Assembly: GCA_964036045.1 (NCBI GenBank)
Contig: OZ038379.1
Span: 116,277,604 to 116,341,603, forward strand
DNA from: Eutreptiella sp. 'Long Island Sound 2002'
Taxonomy: Eukaryota > Euglenozoa > Euglenophyceae > Eutreptiales > Eutreptiaceae
DNA: 64,000 nucleotides
Direction: 5' to 3'
In this document: positions 1 to 12,924 of the stretch, in pieces
Numbering within the stretch: position 1 is the first letter of the stretch
How the letters are laid out: every line of letters starts with the position of its first letter
The notes under the pieces: model-generated
Database searches by the model: none
What the model saw: the letters and a program-made list of their open reading frames with translations, nothing else
What the model was told of the DNA's origin: nothing
Program-made: the position numbers and the translations under genes

Positions 1-1
1 C

Positions 2-3000
2 GCCATCGAGGCCGCGCGTCGGAAGGTCGCTGAGGAGAGGGCCAAGACGGAGGCGGAGCTGGCAGCCTTGGAAGCTGAGAAGGCTCGGCTGCAGCAGGCT
101 CCGGAAGCCGAGGCTGCCCGTGCCCGGGGGGAGGCTGAAAGGCGAGCTGCCGCAGCCACGGCCGCCGCAATGGAGGAGGCGGAGGCCAAGCTCCAGCGCG
201 AGACTCCCCCGGGAGGATCCCGAGTGGAGACCCTTCGAAAGCTCTTCGAAGGGGACGCCTCCTCCAAGATAACGCTGGATCTGGAGGAGGTTGACACGGG
301 CAGCAGTGGGGACACTGGCCCCACCGCCTACCGACGGGGGAAGGGTAAGGAGAAGACCCCCGAGAGGTCACGGAGGCCAGCGGGTGGACACTCCCACGAC
401 TCCGACCCTTTCCTCACCACCAGCGACGGGGATGGACAAGGCCGCCAACATCGCCGAGGAGTGGCTGGCAGAGGAGGCGGAGACGTCTCCATGGAGCCGG
501 AGGGTGAGAGTGGAGATCTCCCTCCTCCCTACCGGAACTCAGGATCCACTGAGTGCGAGACCGAGACGCCTAGGTGGGGCGACCTGGACGAGGAGGAAGA
601 CATGGACTTCGGTTACACGGAGAAGCCCCCATCCTCGGACCCACCGAGGCGACCCGGCGGAGACCCACCAGGACCCCCTGGCGGAGGACCATCAGGACCC
701 CCTGGAGGACGCCGACCAAGTGGACCCCCCGGAGGCGGACCTCCGGGAGGGGGAGGACCCCCTGGACCGGGCGGACCCGGCGAAGGCCCTCCTGGAGGAC
801 CCCCTGGGGACCCCGACGACCCACCAGGGAACGGTGACCCGGATAACACCTGGCGCCGGATTGTCCACCTCCGCAGGAGGGTCCAGTCCCTCGAGCGCGA
901 GGTAGACACGGGCAAGGGCGAGATGATCCGCATCGCCAGGGTCACCGCAGGCGCACAGAAGGAGCTGCACATCGCCAAGACGGAGATGGTCAAGATCGCC
1001 AAGGTTGCCACCGCCGCCCAGAGGGAGCTGTACATCGCCAGGGGCGAGACCAGGCTGCTGAACAAGGTCATCAACGGCCTGCAGCAGAGGTTGGACGAGC
1101 TGGAAGGCCGCGGGAGCATCGGCAGCGACCACCCACTTCTGGAGTCTGCCTCGTCGGACGACGGCTGGGGACCTGGACCAGGTCCAGGCAGAGCCCACGC
1201 CCCCGGTGGAGCCCCCAGGAGTCGCCCCAGCGCCAGTGCCCCCTCTCTCAGCGCCCCCTCTCACCACAGCGCGGGCCGCCGCAACGAGCCCGTGCCGCCC
1301 AGCAGTGGCAGTGAGGAGTGGCGTAATGAGCCGCTCAGTGCGGAGTGTCACAACCGCCGTGCTCCACCGCGGACACCGGTACGCCCCCGACGCCCCGCAC
1401 CAGCCCAGGAGCCAATTCCAATGGCTGGCGGACGTTATGGTGGACTCAGGGATGACGTCCCCGGAGGGGACGTGGAGTGGGATGTCGGCGGAGGTGAGGA
1501 AGACCTGGAGGAGTTCGGCATTACCTCGCCGCGTGGTGTACAACGGGAGGCCGCTGAACGCAGCCGCCGGCGCCGTGATGAGAAGGCATACATGGAAGGA
1601 GTACGGCGTGAACATCTAGGTTCAGCGTACATGGAAGAACCACGGCGTAGCCACACGGATACCGTGGAGGAGATGGAACTGGCAGCCGTGGGAGTCCGTG
1701 GCGGACGCCCATGGGAACCTCGGTCGACCTCGCGGCCGGCGTTCATTGTCTCTAAGGCCGCGGATGCCGCCGTGTGGGAAGACCTGAAGGACATCAAGCC
1801 CCCCACGTACGATGGCAACCCCCTCAACCTCGACCGCTTCTTTGAGAAGCTGGACGATTTGCGGATGACCGTCACTGAAGACATGGATCCCGGAGGCGGA
1901 GAGATATGTCTTCAAACAGTTCAGGTACCGCCTGCAGGAGGTGCTCCAAGAGCTATACTTCATGGCGACCAAGGAGGGGAAGATCAAGACCTTCAAGGAA
2001 GCCAAGCAGTGGCTCAACGAGCAGGAGCGGGTGGACGCTCCGCAGGTGGCTGCCAAGCGGTGCAAGGCCATCAAGCTTCAGCATGATGGTCGGGAGATCC
2101 GCCTACGGGATTCGCGTGACTTCAGGGGTCAATACACCCTCTTCCGCCGCAACGTGGAGGACTGGAATGAGGGTGACGAGCAGGCCCGTCTGCTCTCCAT
2201 GCTGCCGGAAGCATGGATCAAGAGAGTCACCAAGGAGGAAGCCAAAAGGGCCAAGTCCAACCACACGGTCAAGATGATGCTCCCCAAGGAGTATCATACG
2301 AACGTGGTGGCTTGGACAAGGAAGAACGTGGCCCGGGATGTCAGACGGCACTCCCTGCGGGACGCCCTCCTCATCACCGTCACGGGCGATCGCGAGAAGA
2401 CCGCGATGTGGCGCTATGATGAGTGTGACGTGAGCGGCCAGACCATCCGTCTGCAGGCCATCCCGGCGCGGATGAGTTGCGACGAGATCCTGGAGTGGGT
2501 TGGAGAGGAGGTACTCAAGGAGTACCGGAACCTCCACCACACCCGCGGGTTGAGGCCCGGCGACCGTGACGTCAACTACGTTGGCGAGGGGCCTGGCGGG
2601 GAAGCTGCCATGGACCCAGCGGGAGCCGATGGCGATGAGGCTCTCGACAACGATGACGACGACGATGAGCCCGCCCAGATGGCCGTTTGTGCCTTCGTGG
2701 CCAGCAACCCGAACGCGGGGAGCAACCGGGGAAGCTGGAAGCCCCTGCAGAAGGGTTGGAAGAAGCAGGAGAAGAAGGATCCCCGCCGCATTGGCGACCC
2801 TCCGCTGTCCTTTGGGGAGTTCATACGAGCTCACCCTCAGGGCTGTTTCGTGTGTTATGCAAGGAACAAAGGGTTCAACCATGACCACCGAACATGCCCC
2901 ATCCACAAGGCCGACACGGAGGCTTACAAGAAGGTGCACGGGTTGAAGAAGCGTGCCCCCGCGGGTATCCGGGAGACCAAGGTGGAGGTCTCCAAGGACG

Positions 3001-3221
3001 AGCTCTCCAAGCTGATGTCGGTGGGGACCGAGTTGGCCAAGGAGATCCAGGAGATCAAGAGGAACTGGGTCCCCAGGTCGGACGACAAGAACAAGGAGAA
3101 CAAAGAGAACGACAAGAACAAGGACAAGGACAAGATGGGTAAGAGAGGGGGAAAGAAGAAGGGTGTCAACGAGGTTGATGCGGAGGAGAGTACCCCTACT
3201 ACCACAACCGACGCCCCTTAG
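2..3221 (+). pseudogene. gag: gag polyprotein, 5'-open, one frame break
   Basis: The frame is open from the window edge and begins with an Ala/Glu/Arg coiled coil. A Pro/Gly-rich low-complexity stretch follows (about 650-840), then a second helical segment (about 850-1,110) and a capsid-like retrotrans_gag region starting near 1,790 (KPPTYDGNPLNLDRFFEKL). At about 1,893 one extra base moves the frame; the other frame continues cleanly to the TAG at 3,219-3,221. A CCHC-like zinc finger (CFVC then H and C, near 2,845-2,900) suggests nucleic-acid binding. The C-terminus is a Lys/Asp/Asn-rich tail. Gag would form the particle that packages the RNA. The break may be mutation or a sequencing indel; programmed shifting inside gag would be unusual. 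Confidence 0.8.
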
Positions 3222-4290
3222 CGGAGCCCCTGCAGCCAAGGGCCCCAGCTAGGGCGGTCGCAGGATGGTGTCGTGGGAAGCGCCACACTATCCCAGTCGG
3301 GAGACGATAAGCACAAAGGGATTGCCGGGGGCGGAAGGCCCGGTCCGGCACCCAAAACGAAAGACAGTCGCGTTGGCGGGGTGAGGGCAAGTGAAGGCAC
3401 GAACCCTTGCACCCGTCCATCCTTCGCGACCAAGAATGTATTTGATGTGCTTCAAGATCTATCCGAGAGTATCGGAGGATCATCTGGACCGCAGCTGGAT
3501 GCTGCAGATGGGCAGCCTGAGCCCATTGTCCACGACCTGCACCACTCGCTTGTTGAGCTTCTGGAACGGCCGGAGATCCTGAGCTTGCACACCGTGCGCC
3601 GTGTTGGGCGTGAGCGGCAGTTGCACCTTAAGGTCCGTGCCTTATGAGGGGAATCGGAGAAGGTCTTCGACGTGTTGGTCGACACGGGAGCTCAGGTAAG
3701 CCTGGTCAAGGCTGGCCTACTTCCGCCAGAGTGTTTGACCGACAGTCGGAAACCTGTCAGGCTGAAGGTGGCGAACGGCCAGTACATGGTGGGAGGCACA
3801 AAGGAAACGGCCATTGGGCTGCAGTTCGTGAACCACCGTGAGCTGAGCTGCCCGGACCTCGGCAAGGAAATCCTCCTGCAAGGTCGCTTCTACGAGGCCG
3901 AGATGGACCTGGGACATGATCGTTGGGTACCACTTCATGATGGAGACGGACTCCGGCGTCCTCCCGGCCGAGGCCTCAATGACCCTGTACCAGAATGACC
4001 AGCTCTCGTGGCTTTTGTCACCTGAGCACCATGTGGAGTGCCAATGGATCCACCCGGAACGCAATCAGCTCCAAGTGGCCGCGCTGGGCACTGAGTCAAC
4101 TGGGCCAGCAAACCAGGAGTACGGCGTAATGCCGGAAGTGGCGAGCCGAGTGGTTGCGGACCTGGGAGCTTCGGATCTGGCCTGGATGCGTTCTCTTCAG
4201 GAACCTCCGCCCATCTTCGGGTTTGTGAGAAGTATTGGAGCGCCCAGGACTCCGCGTGGAAGAAGCACTGGGGTCCGCATCAGGGTTTGA
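3222..4290 (+). pseudogene. aspartic protease segment of pol
   Basis: This continues in the same frame as gag after the TAG at 3,219. A second in-frame stop, TGA at 3,645, lies just before the protease motif VDTGAQVSLVKAG (about 3,675-3,715), the catalytic Asp loop of retroviral-type pepsins. The second conserved block, DMIVGYHFM (about 3,913-3,940), is in the +1 frame, so an indel sits near 3,908. The protease would cut the Gag-Pol polyprotein. Gag and pol sharing a frame hints that the intact element used one ORF or stop readthrough, but the second stop makes this copy non-functional. Confidence 0.75.
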
Positions 4291-6499
4291 TGTGGATCCA
4301 CTGCCCCCAATGGGACATTCCAAGGGCGGTAGCGAAGATTCGCAAGGACCGCTCCAAGGCAGTGCTGGTTGTTCCTATGGGATGCACTGAGGAGGAAAGC
4401 ACCCGACATTGGGTGGTCTCATTGACCAACATGACCTTAAACAAGGTCGTCCTACCGGCTGGAGAGAGTGTCTATCGGGACGCTAAGGGACAGCCCATGA
4501 CACCCCAGAGATGGCCAACAGAATTCCGCTATGTGGATGGGGGCCTTGAACAGGCCGACACCACAGACTTCGTGTGTGTCAACCGCATCGTAGCGGAGCC
4601 ATGGCGGCAATGCTTTGCGGTTTCCCCTGTTGACATCGGTGAATCGGAGGACCCCCTCACTGAAGAGGAGTTGGATCTGGTTCAGGGGTATATGGATCAG
4701 CCCTTTCACAACTGGGGAAGCCAGCGTGAGGGCAAGGGCCCGGACAAAGCCTGGTGGGAAGTGGATTCCATCGTCTCCGGTTCCTATGATGGGAATACCT
4801 TCGTAAAGAGGGTGCTGGACCACATGTCCAGCCAGGAAGAGCCAATTGGCGGCAACCCACCCACCTACGGCGACCTGTTCCGAGGCAAGACAAGAGATGG
4901 CCCTTCGGGCCACCTGGGAAGACCACCTGAGCCAAAACCGAGTGGGGTCACTACCCCTCAATTAAGCTCAGTGGTCCGGGCGCCCGGAAAAGCCAAGGCG
5001 GAGTCTGATGATTGCCTCAAGATCCAGGCATTCAGGGCCAGGCTGAAGCAGAAGTATGGTGAAACCTTCTTCAGCGGAAAACCTGTGTTTCCCCCACCGG
5101 TGCGTGGACCGTATGGCGAGGCCAAGATACGACTGAAGCAAGACCCCCGTGTGTACCGACACCGGGAGTTTGCCCTGAGGGGCGAGAGGAAGGAGGCCAT
5201 TAAGAGAAGATCCTCCGTGATTTCATCGAGAGAGGCTGGCTTGAGACGTGCCACTCCGAGTGGGCCTCCCCGTGCTTCGTCGTCCCCAAGAAGGTGGCCG
5301 GTGAGTGGCGGCTCGTGGTCGATTACCGCGGCCTAAACGCCCAAACGCAGCATGACAGCTATACGCTGCCCCTCATTGAGGACATGCTGCAAAAACAACA
5401 CCGGCGGAGGATCTTCACGGTGATTGACCTGAAACATGGTTATCATCAGATGCCTCTGGCCGAGGAGTCCCGTGCCTGCACAGCCATGAGCACCCCACTT
5501 GGACCTCTCCAGTGGAAGGTGATGCCCATGGGCGTTACCAACGGCAATGCGGCTTTTCAGCGGATGCTGGAGAACCTGCCTGAGCCGGTGCGTGACTTTG
5601 CGGACCCCTTCGTGGACGACGTGATCATCGCGTCCGGGGACCCCAGTATGAGCTATGAGGAGCTCCTGGAGGCACATGAGAGGGACGTCACCAGAGTGCT
5701 GAACCTTCTGGTTCGGCACAAACTCACGGGCAACAGTGACAAGGCCACCATTGCGGTAAGCGAGGGGGTCTTCGCTGGCCACGTAGTTGGGAACGGGCAG
5801 CGGAAGCCCATGCCTGGCAAGGTGGCTGCGATTGAGCACTGGGAAAAGCCCAAAACGGTCTCTGAGCTACGGGCGTACTTGGGGTTCTGCAACTACTACT
5901 CGGGGTATATCAAGATGTATGCCGAGTATGCAGCCCCCATGACGACCATGCTCAAGGGCAACCGAGAGGAGACCAAGAAGGGGTCCAAGAAGGCTCTGGT
6001 CTGGAATGCTGAGTCCCACCGTGCCTTTGAGGGGATGAAGCAGGCGCTGCTGTCCGCAGTGGGTCTGCACCTCATGGATCCTGACCGAGGGTTCGTCCTG
6101 CGCACCGACGCTTCCGACTACGCCGTTGGCGCTGTGTTGGAACAAGTGCTTGACGATGGGAGGCACGTGCCAGTGGCCTTCTGGAGCCGAGTCCTGGCGG
6201 AAGGCCAGAGACGGACGTGGATGCCCCGAGAAAAGGAGGCGTGTGCCATCGTCATGGCTCTCAGAAAATGGGCTGGGTACATAGCCCTTCATCCCGTCAC
6301 CGTCTGCACCGACCATCAGAGTCTGCAGTCGTGGCACAAAGAGCACGTGGACACCCCCTCTGGTCCCCCCTCCCGACGGGCAAGATGGCATGAGACCTTG
6401 GCCAAGTTCGACCTCACGGTTGTGTATGTTCCTGGCAAGGACAACACCGTGGCGGACTGTCTCAGTAGGTGGTCTCCTATCCCGCCAGCAAGGGCATGA
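4205..6499 (+). pseudogene. reverse transcriptase and RNase H segment of pol
   Basis: A connector (about 4,205-5,200) leads to the RT. After a frame change near 5,210 the RT palm is clear: ASPCFVVPKK, WRLVVDYRGLNAQT, FTVIDLKHGYHQM (first catalytic Asp), and the active-site box FVDDVIIAS near 5,610, which has Phe where most Ty3 RTs have Tyr. The connection motif YLGFCNYYSGYI follows, then RNase H with VLRTDASDYAVGAVL near 6,095 and CTDHQSL near 6,306. The segment ends at VPGKDNTVADCLSRW. The RT copies element RNA and the RNase H removes the template strand. Length and block order are normal for Ty3/Gypsy. Confidence 0.9.
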
Positions 6500-8211
6500 C
6501 AGACGTGTCTGCCCATGGCGATGAGGCTGAGACCGCTGAGGCCAAGAGGATCATAGAAATGGAGCGCCTGATGGAGGAGGAGGGTGTTAAATGCTTCGTC
6601 GTCATGGCTGCGGATGCCCCCCTCGGAACGAGAATGGGCAGAGCGGTCAGAGTACTCGCCCCTGATGGAGCTGAGTCCGACAAGCACCTCTTCCCTGAAT
6701 CTTGCCTTCAGGACGACTGGACCGACGACTACGCTAAGTCTGAGGCCTTTGAGGCCGAGTATAGGGCTGTGACCGACCCTGATGACGGGCAGAAGTGGCC
6801 AAAGGGGCTGACTGAAGAGGATGTTAAGCTCTACCGGAATGGTAAGCTGCTTGTCCCAGAGTCCCGAGTGCTCGAGCTATGTGAGCCTTGGCACCACCAC
6901 ATGATGCACCCAGGGGTCAGGAAGCAAGCTCTGGACATGCAGCGCCGGTTCCAAATCGACCAGATCAGTCTCTACGGCGCCATCAAGAAGGTCAGAAAGG
7001 GTTGCTTGGTCTGTCAGGCCTGCAGTCCCGACAACTGGAACGTCAAGGGTGAAGCCCAATGGACTCCGGTGCCTGACCAGCCCATGGAGAGCGTGGCGAT
7101 AGACGTCTTCTCCATGCCTGAAGTGCACATAGGCAAGGACACCTTTGACTGTGTGGTCCTTTGTGTCGATCGCCACAGCGGCTACGTAGTAGCCGTTCCG
7201 GCACGCAAAAAGGGGTTGCTTGCCAAGGAAGTGGCAGTCATGATGATTCGTCATTGGCTGACCGTCTTTGACATCCCCCGCACCATTTGCAGTGACCGAG
7301 GGCCCCAGTTTACTGGTGGCTGGTTCAAGACCACATGTTGCCTCATGGGAATACGTCATGCCAAGAGTGTCGCCTATCTCAGCCGGTCCAACGGCGGGGC
7401 TGAAGTGGCTGGAAGGCAGCTGTTCGAGAAGCTGCGCAAGATTCACATCACCAATCCACGTGGGAACTGGTTTGAGGAGATGTGGCCCTCTCTGAAGGCC
7501 CATCATGACACCCCCACTCCGGGTGGCTTACCCCCACACCAGATTCTGTTCGGCAGGGACCCCCTTGGTCGGGGACTTCCCTTGTCTGGTGATGGTATGG
7601 CCATGGACGCCAAGGAATTCTTTGCGCGGCAAGAGGCAACGGCGCGGGACATCCGCCAGCAGCTCGAGAGTGAGCATGCTGAGCGTCAGAAGTCCGCCCT
7701 GAGCTCGACAGCGCAAAAGTTCAGGGTGGGAGACCCGGTGTGGGTGATCAGACCCCGCCCTATGGGCACCCACCGCATCAAAACCTGGTTCACACCCGGA
7801 GAGGTGGTCTGCAGGATTGGTGAGGACACCTACCGCATCAAGGTGGGTCACAGACAGTTCTGGGAGCGCCACGAGAGTCAACTCCGTGTGCGGGAACCCG
7901 ACCTCCGTGGCCAACATGTGTCCCTGGACTATGCCGCACATGAGGCTGATTCAGAGGACTATGCTGAGCAGGACCACTATACCGTCGAGAAGATCCTGGC
8001 CCAGCGTCCGAGCGCCTCGGCACCCGGAGGCCTGGAGTTCAAGGTTCGTTGGCGAGGCTATGGGCCGTCCCACGACACCTGGGAACCCGTCTCCTCGTTC
8101 GTGCCGCGGATTAATACCCCCTTCATGGACTACATCCGCAAGCACGAGACCAAGATCCAGGTCTCGGACTTGGCAGCACTCACCCGGGCGATTGCAGCCA
8201 GGGGCGCCTGA
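6469..8211 (+). pseudogene. integrase with C-terminal chromodomain
   Basis: This 580-codon open stretch overlaps the RT end in another frame, so a one-base shift near 6,475 separates it from the rest of pol. The HHCC zinc domain is near 6,890-7,020 (HHHMMHPG then CLVCQAC). The DDE catalytic core has Asp in AIDVF (about 7,100), Asp in CSDRGPQF (about 7,290) and Glu in GAEVAG (about 7,400). A C-terminal chromodomain at about 7,975-8,160 contains FKVRWRGYGPSHDTWEP. The integrase inserts the cDNA; in chromoviruses the chromodomain can direct insertion to modified chromatin. The ORF itself is undamaged, but upstream breaks make the polyprotein non-functional as assembled. Confidence 0.9.
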
Positions 8212-8575
8212 TCACCGCCCTGAGCTCTCCCCTGATGCAGTTTGAGCGCTTGTTAGGTCGATGGATCGTCCCTCACTTGCTTGCTCTCTTCCATCTTCTG
8301 GTGACCTGCCATCAGAGTGGCCATATACCCCCCCCTGCTGAATCCAGGAGAGGATGGCCCCTCTCTTCCACTTCTATTCGTCACTCTGCGCCTGCTGAAT
8401 CCTTGGGAAACCAGGCAGGGCGACTGACCTTGACATTTCCTGAGCTCTTAGGGCCTTGAAGCCCGTACGACGTTGCGGAACGGATGCCGCTGTCATCGGC
8501 ATTGCGATTTTTGGGTGTGTGGTCTGGTCCCATGGCACTTGCGGGGTCGAGACCAGTCTACGTGTGTCTGCAGAC

Positions 8576-8584
8576 TATATATGG
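8576..8584 (+). promoter_or_regulatory. TATA-box-like motif in the putative LTR
   Basis: TATATATGG lies in the presumed LTR downstream of integrase. It is a plausible core promoter element for the retrotransposon, but nothing else in the sequence confirms a start site. Confidence 0.25.
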
Positions 8585-9724
8585 CCTGAACTCAGGCGTT
8601 TTCCTGTCCACCCTCCTGCATATGCCTTATCCCAACCGGGGCGTGGTTTGGCGCGCTGTCCAGAGCGTGTTTACACGCCTATTTACCCGTTTATTGCTTA
8701 CTTTTCTGCCCCCCAGGATATGTGCATCTGTATGTTAAGTGTTGTCAGCCCATCACCGAGATATGGACTGTTTTTCCCCCCCAAAGGGACACGAATCGGA
8801 ATACAAGGGCGCCCTGAGTCGCTGTGTACATGCTCATACATAAGGTCCAGCCTGGACCAGTACCTAAGTACAGATTCTTCTGTTTGAGTGCCCGTGATAC
8901 CGTGTGCCCTAGTGGCTGGGATGTGCTGAGATCCTGATGGCGCCAGGCAAGAAGCCCAGTTGCCTGACTACACTCCCAGCGGTCCGCCACTGTCAGTCCG
9001 AGTGTGAGCCTACCGACTCGCAGACGCACTTGCAGTCGGGTGGCGACCTCCGGTGTCCTGACCTCGGTCAGTCTGCCTGGGAAACTGGTGGTTTGAGGAG
9101 TGGACGCCTCTGCCCAGACTGCATGGGGACTCCCCCATGCATGGCCTTCGTCGTAATGGGGCGAGGGAAAAGACGGCCTTGATGCCTGATCCCTTATGGA
9201 GGAGCTCGTTCGGCTTTACCACTCTGGACTCGCGTCGTGGATATGGACATGGTGCGCCCAAGGAAGGACCCGTGGGGAGTCTCCCCCAGACTGCGGCCTT
9301 GGGAAGCCTGGGGTAGCCTGATGGATCTTTGTGGTCGCTTTCGACCTGTGGGACCACCTCGGTCGTCGTGTGACGCCTATGTTGGCCGTGTATGCCACTG
9401 CCACTGTGGTAGTGACCGTCGCAGCCGGCACCCGGTGCGCCTGGTATGGGTTAACGGGTCCTTTGGATGCCGAACCATCGCCGCCAGGACCCGGGACTTG
9501 ATACTTGTTACTATACTTGCAGTTACTAACAGCTACAGCACCGTACCTGTCTTACTGTGGGATCGTACTGGGCAGCCTAACCCGCAAATCGGCCTGAAGT
9601 GAGGATGTGACACAACTCCCCCCCCTTCAGGGGATGGCCCTGGGTACCCGCTGCCATGCTTGGGTGTTTTCGAGCCCCCCCCAGGGTTTGCTCTAAGGAG
9701 GGGGGTGAAGCGGTACCCAGAACC

Positions 9725-9805
9725 TATGGCCCATGGCCCGGAGGCCTGTGAGCCGTCACACCCATTATGGCCCATGGCCTGGAGGCCTGTGAGCCGTCAC
9801 ACCCG
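9725..9805 (+). repeat. two-copy 41-bp tandem repeat
   Basis: Two nearly identical units in a row, each starting TATGGCCCATGGCC and ending CCGTCACACCC. They differ at one or two bases. They lie at the border between the GC-rich retroelement and AT-richer DNA. Confidence 0.85.
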
Positions 9806-9849
9806 TGCGGAAGCCGTTGACGCCGGCTGTCAGCGGGATATCCCTGTTC

Positions 9850-12800
9850 TTTAACCCGCAAAATCTGGAATCCGATTTCTAACCATTAAATCGATGTAGA
9901 ATTACCATAATTTTACTGTCTTGATCGATTTGCGGTTAGAAATCGGTGAAATACCCGATTTCTACCGCAATTTCTAATTGTCGTGAAATTGCCACCCGAC
10001 GTCGCCCGTTCCGTGCACTGCATTAGATGATTCTGTAAAACGATTTTTTCGGAAGTAAAGACTGAAACACTCCTTGAATGATCCGCAATTTTTTCCTTGA
10101 TAAAACGCATCGCGTCCCAGATTTTTCCCAGAAAATCTGGGCGGCCGAAGGCGCTTTGAACCCCCAAGTGAAACAACAAGGGTTACGGGCGTTCAAGCGC
10201 CCAAGGACGAGCTAACGTGCCTCATAGGCACTGTGCATCAGGTTTTGCCCCCCATAGTCATAGGATGAGGCCAAAGGATCCCAACTCCATAGGCCCAAAG
10301 GGTTATTTATTTTGAGTGTTTTCCAAAAAATGGGCAATCTCACGTACTTGGCGTCCAAGTACGTGTAGAAGTATGTTGAGTTGGCGTTTTCTCTCTCTTT
10401 GCTTGCCTCTACATCCGGGGCATATCACTTGTCCTCTCCGGATAGTACATATATGATCTCCATATATATATTGGCAACATATTTTGCGTGCATGCTAAAA
10501 TTCGGCTTTCCGAAAGGAGGTCGATTTTCGACCAAAGCACTTGCATGCGTGTCAAGGGACCAACGTTACTCTAGAATATAGGCATACTTTGATTCTAGGC
10601 CACTAGGTTGCGTGTAGAAGGCGAGGGTAGGGTTGTATGCCATATTTGGTGTCATATCACGTGCCCATTTGGCGGGTGCACCATTCCAAGACTAACCCGC
10701 CAATGGACCCCATATCGCACGAAGCCCTTCATTGTACTCCCAACCAACACTCGCGAGCCTAATCTTCGTGAAGGGACGCTTGTGGAGCGCTCCCGAAGCG
10801 ATGCGTTGCGAGCAAGGTGTGTTTTTTGCAATATTCCATTTTTGCATGTGCCCACTTGGGAGGCAGCGCGCGCGGCCTTTCAAAGCGCCCCAAGTGGAGC
10901 ACATATGTGAAGTCCAAGGTCATTGATGTCGAGTCATTGTGTTTAGAAGGATTGGTCGATTACTCAATCCAAGCCGAAGATATTATAACATATTTGTGTA
11001 GTTTTCAGGGCACTTTTGCGTGTTTTTTCGCCAACTTTGCTGTTTTTTGCCCGTCATGGTGTCAAGTGGCGACCGTGTATCTGAACGTTGCGCTCAATTG
11101 ACATCATGACCCAAGTATCATATGGGGGTACACACTTCGGTGCCCAACATATCTTGGACCCGGCGAATAACTCCCCTTGGGCTTGGCATACCGTGGCCGC
11201 CATGTTGGCGATTTGGGACGATCCCAAATCATGGGCTCACTTGGCGACCCTGCCATTCCCAAAACCGGAGGGGTTTGGGCGACGCCCAAAAGATATGTTG
11301 GACGCACATGACTTGATACCAATCCTATGGCACACTCCCGTCCAAGTCGGGCATGTGCCTCATTTGCCCCACCCATGAGTGTGCGCATTTTCGGCCATTT
11401 TGAGCAATTTTCCACATTTTCTGCCCGCCGTGCACCATGTTCAGCCCCCTTTTGCACGCCGGATGCATGGACCAATGGACCATATATGACATGGGTGTTA
11501 TGGATATTGGTCACCATGGTCCGCACACCACGTGGGCAAAGCGGAGCAACCTTCGTCAAGGTGCTAGCCCAAAGTGAGTGTGGACGATTTTGCCATTTTG
11601 GCAAATGTGGACCCAATTTGGATTGTCACCACGCCGAGTGGCATGGAGATCTTTGAGAGCCAAGGTCATGGGAGTCTCAGTTGGACTCCCGGTGAATCGC
11701 ATATGGAAAGGCGGATCCGATCTCCAAGCCGGCGTGGAGATATACCATTGGAAGTACCCCAGATTTTGGCTCATTTTGAGCAGCCAAAATGACCCCCTTT
11801 TGGGACCCCAATTTCACCCCCCCGTGTGGTCGATTGGCGGCCCCATATCTCTATGCCCACAGGGAGCCCAGACCTAATACCAAGTTGTGCACTCAGATAT
11901 AGGTCCTAGGTCCTGCCTCCTATCCTGTGAGCCATTGGCCTTGCCCTGGCCGGGCGAGCCGGCCGTGGGAATGACGCCAATTTTGATGATTTTGGCATCA
12001 TGGCCCCACTTTATGAACCCGTGGTGCCCTGATGCCGAAACCTCAGAGGGAACCAGGTTGGGTGAGGGCTCCAGGAAGCTCGTACGCTAAGGGCATGGGG
12101 TCAGTTGCCTGGTGCCTACCTCTGGCGGGTCCAGACGAGGGGTCAATTTAGGAGATTTCGGGGCTAATATCAGTTTGGGCTCGAACAGCCCATTTTCAGC
12201 TACCAACTCCTGGGGGATAATGGCGGGGCCTTATCTCCGGCTCAGAGGGGAGTTGGGACCTGCCGTTAAGGAAGCATGAGGAGTTACTGTAGGTCGGCCT
12301 TGGAGCACCTTGGTTTCCAGGAACTCGCCTGTGGCTGGGCGGGACACCCTCCCCCATGGACAGGGTTTCAGGGTCCGGACTGACTAGGGCATGGGTTGTG
12401 TTTGAGCCCCCGCCCCTGCCAGCCACTGAGAGGGTCGGACCTGGGATTGGGATATGAGTTGGGACTGAGTGTCTTTTGTCCTGTGATGCCTTTACCCCAG
12501 TCCAGTCTTAACCCCATGTGTACATATCCTGATGTGTTGCTGTGCATACTTTTGTTCCCTTGTTTCAGAGTGGCAAGGATCCTGAAACGCTTTGTCACAT
12601 GACACGAGCGTGATGATGCCCCTGTGAGCGCAGTGCTTTGCCTGCATGCTTGCTTGTGCATGTCCACCGCAGCGTCCCGTGGCCAGGCCCCCCACGGGAA
12701 CCCTACCCTGGCATATTACCCCTAAGGGAACATTATGTGGCCCTATATATGGGATATATATGGGATAGGGTATATCATATTCCATTTCCTTGTTAGGAAC

Positions 12801-12924
12801 ATAGGATGTGGGATAGATAAGGCAATCTTGGATGCTTAGTAGTTATATCAATTAGTGGATGATAGGGTGGATTTCTTATATGTGCATATCAGGTATTTCA
12901 TTGGCTATGTGTACCATATCTGTT
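9850..12924. other. 3 kb with no recognised gene
   Basis: Composition is moderate, with AT-rich start (9,850-10,600). The open frames here are short, lack family motifs and do not persist. Between 11.1 and 11.9 kb there are many CCCATTTTG-like words suggesting old dispersed repeats. A TATATATGGGATATATATGG run near 12,735 is the only promoter-like feature. Confidence 0.5.

Larger units (their letters stand above)
1..8216 (+). mobile_element. Ty3/Gypsy LTR retrotransposon body (chromodomain type), 5' end outside the window
   Basis: Coding order is gag, protease, reverse transcriptase, RNase H, integrase, chromodomain, which is the Ty3/Gypsy order; the terminal chromodomain is the mark of chromoviruses. 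The reading frame changes near 1,893, 3,908, about 4,210, about 5,210 and about 6,475, and there are in-frame stops at 3,219 (TAG) and 3,645 (TGA), so this copy is decayed or the assembly has indels. The 5' LTR would lie before position 1, so LTRs cannot be compared and the 3' limit is uncertain. GC content is high throughout the body, unlike the AT-richer DNA after 9.8 kb. Confidence 0.9.
8212..9849 (+). other. noncoding 3' region, probable LTR of the Ty3/Gypsy element
   Basis: No convincing coding frame follows the chromodomain stop. Position directly after pol, a TATA-like motif near 8,576 and a drop in coding character fit a 3' untranslated region plus LTR. The LTR ends cannot be set because the 5' LTR is outside the window. 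Confidence 0.4.

Noticed and set aside
1880-1910. Programmed frameshift in gag
   Set aside because: The shift is inside gag rather than at the gag-pol border, and several other shifts occur along pol.
9850-12924. Protein genes on either strand
   Set aside because: Frames up to 170 codons exist but have no motifs and overlap dispersed repeat words.
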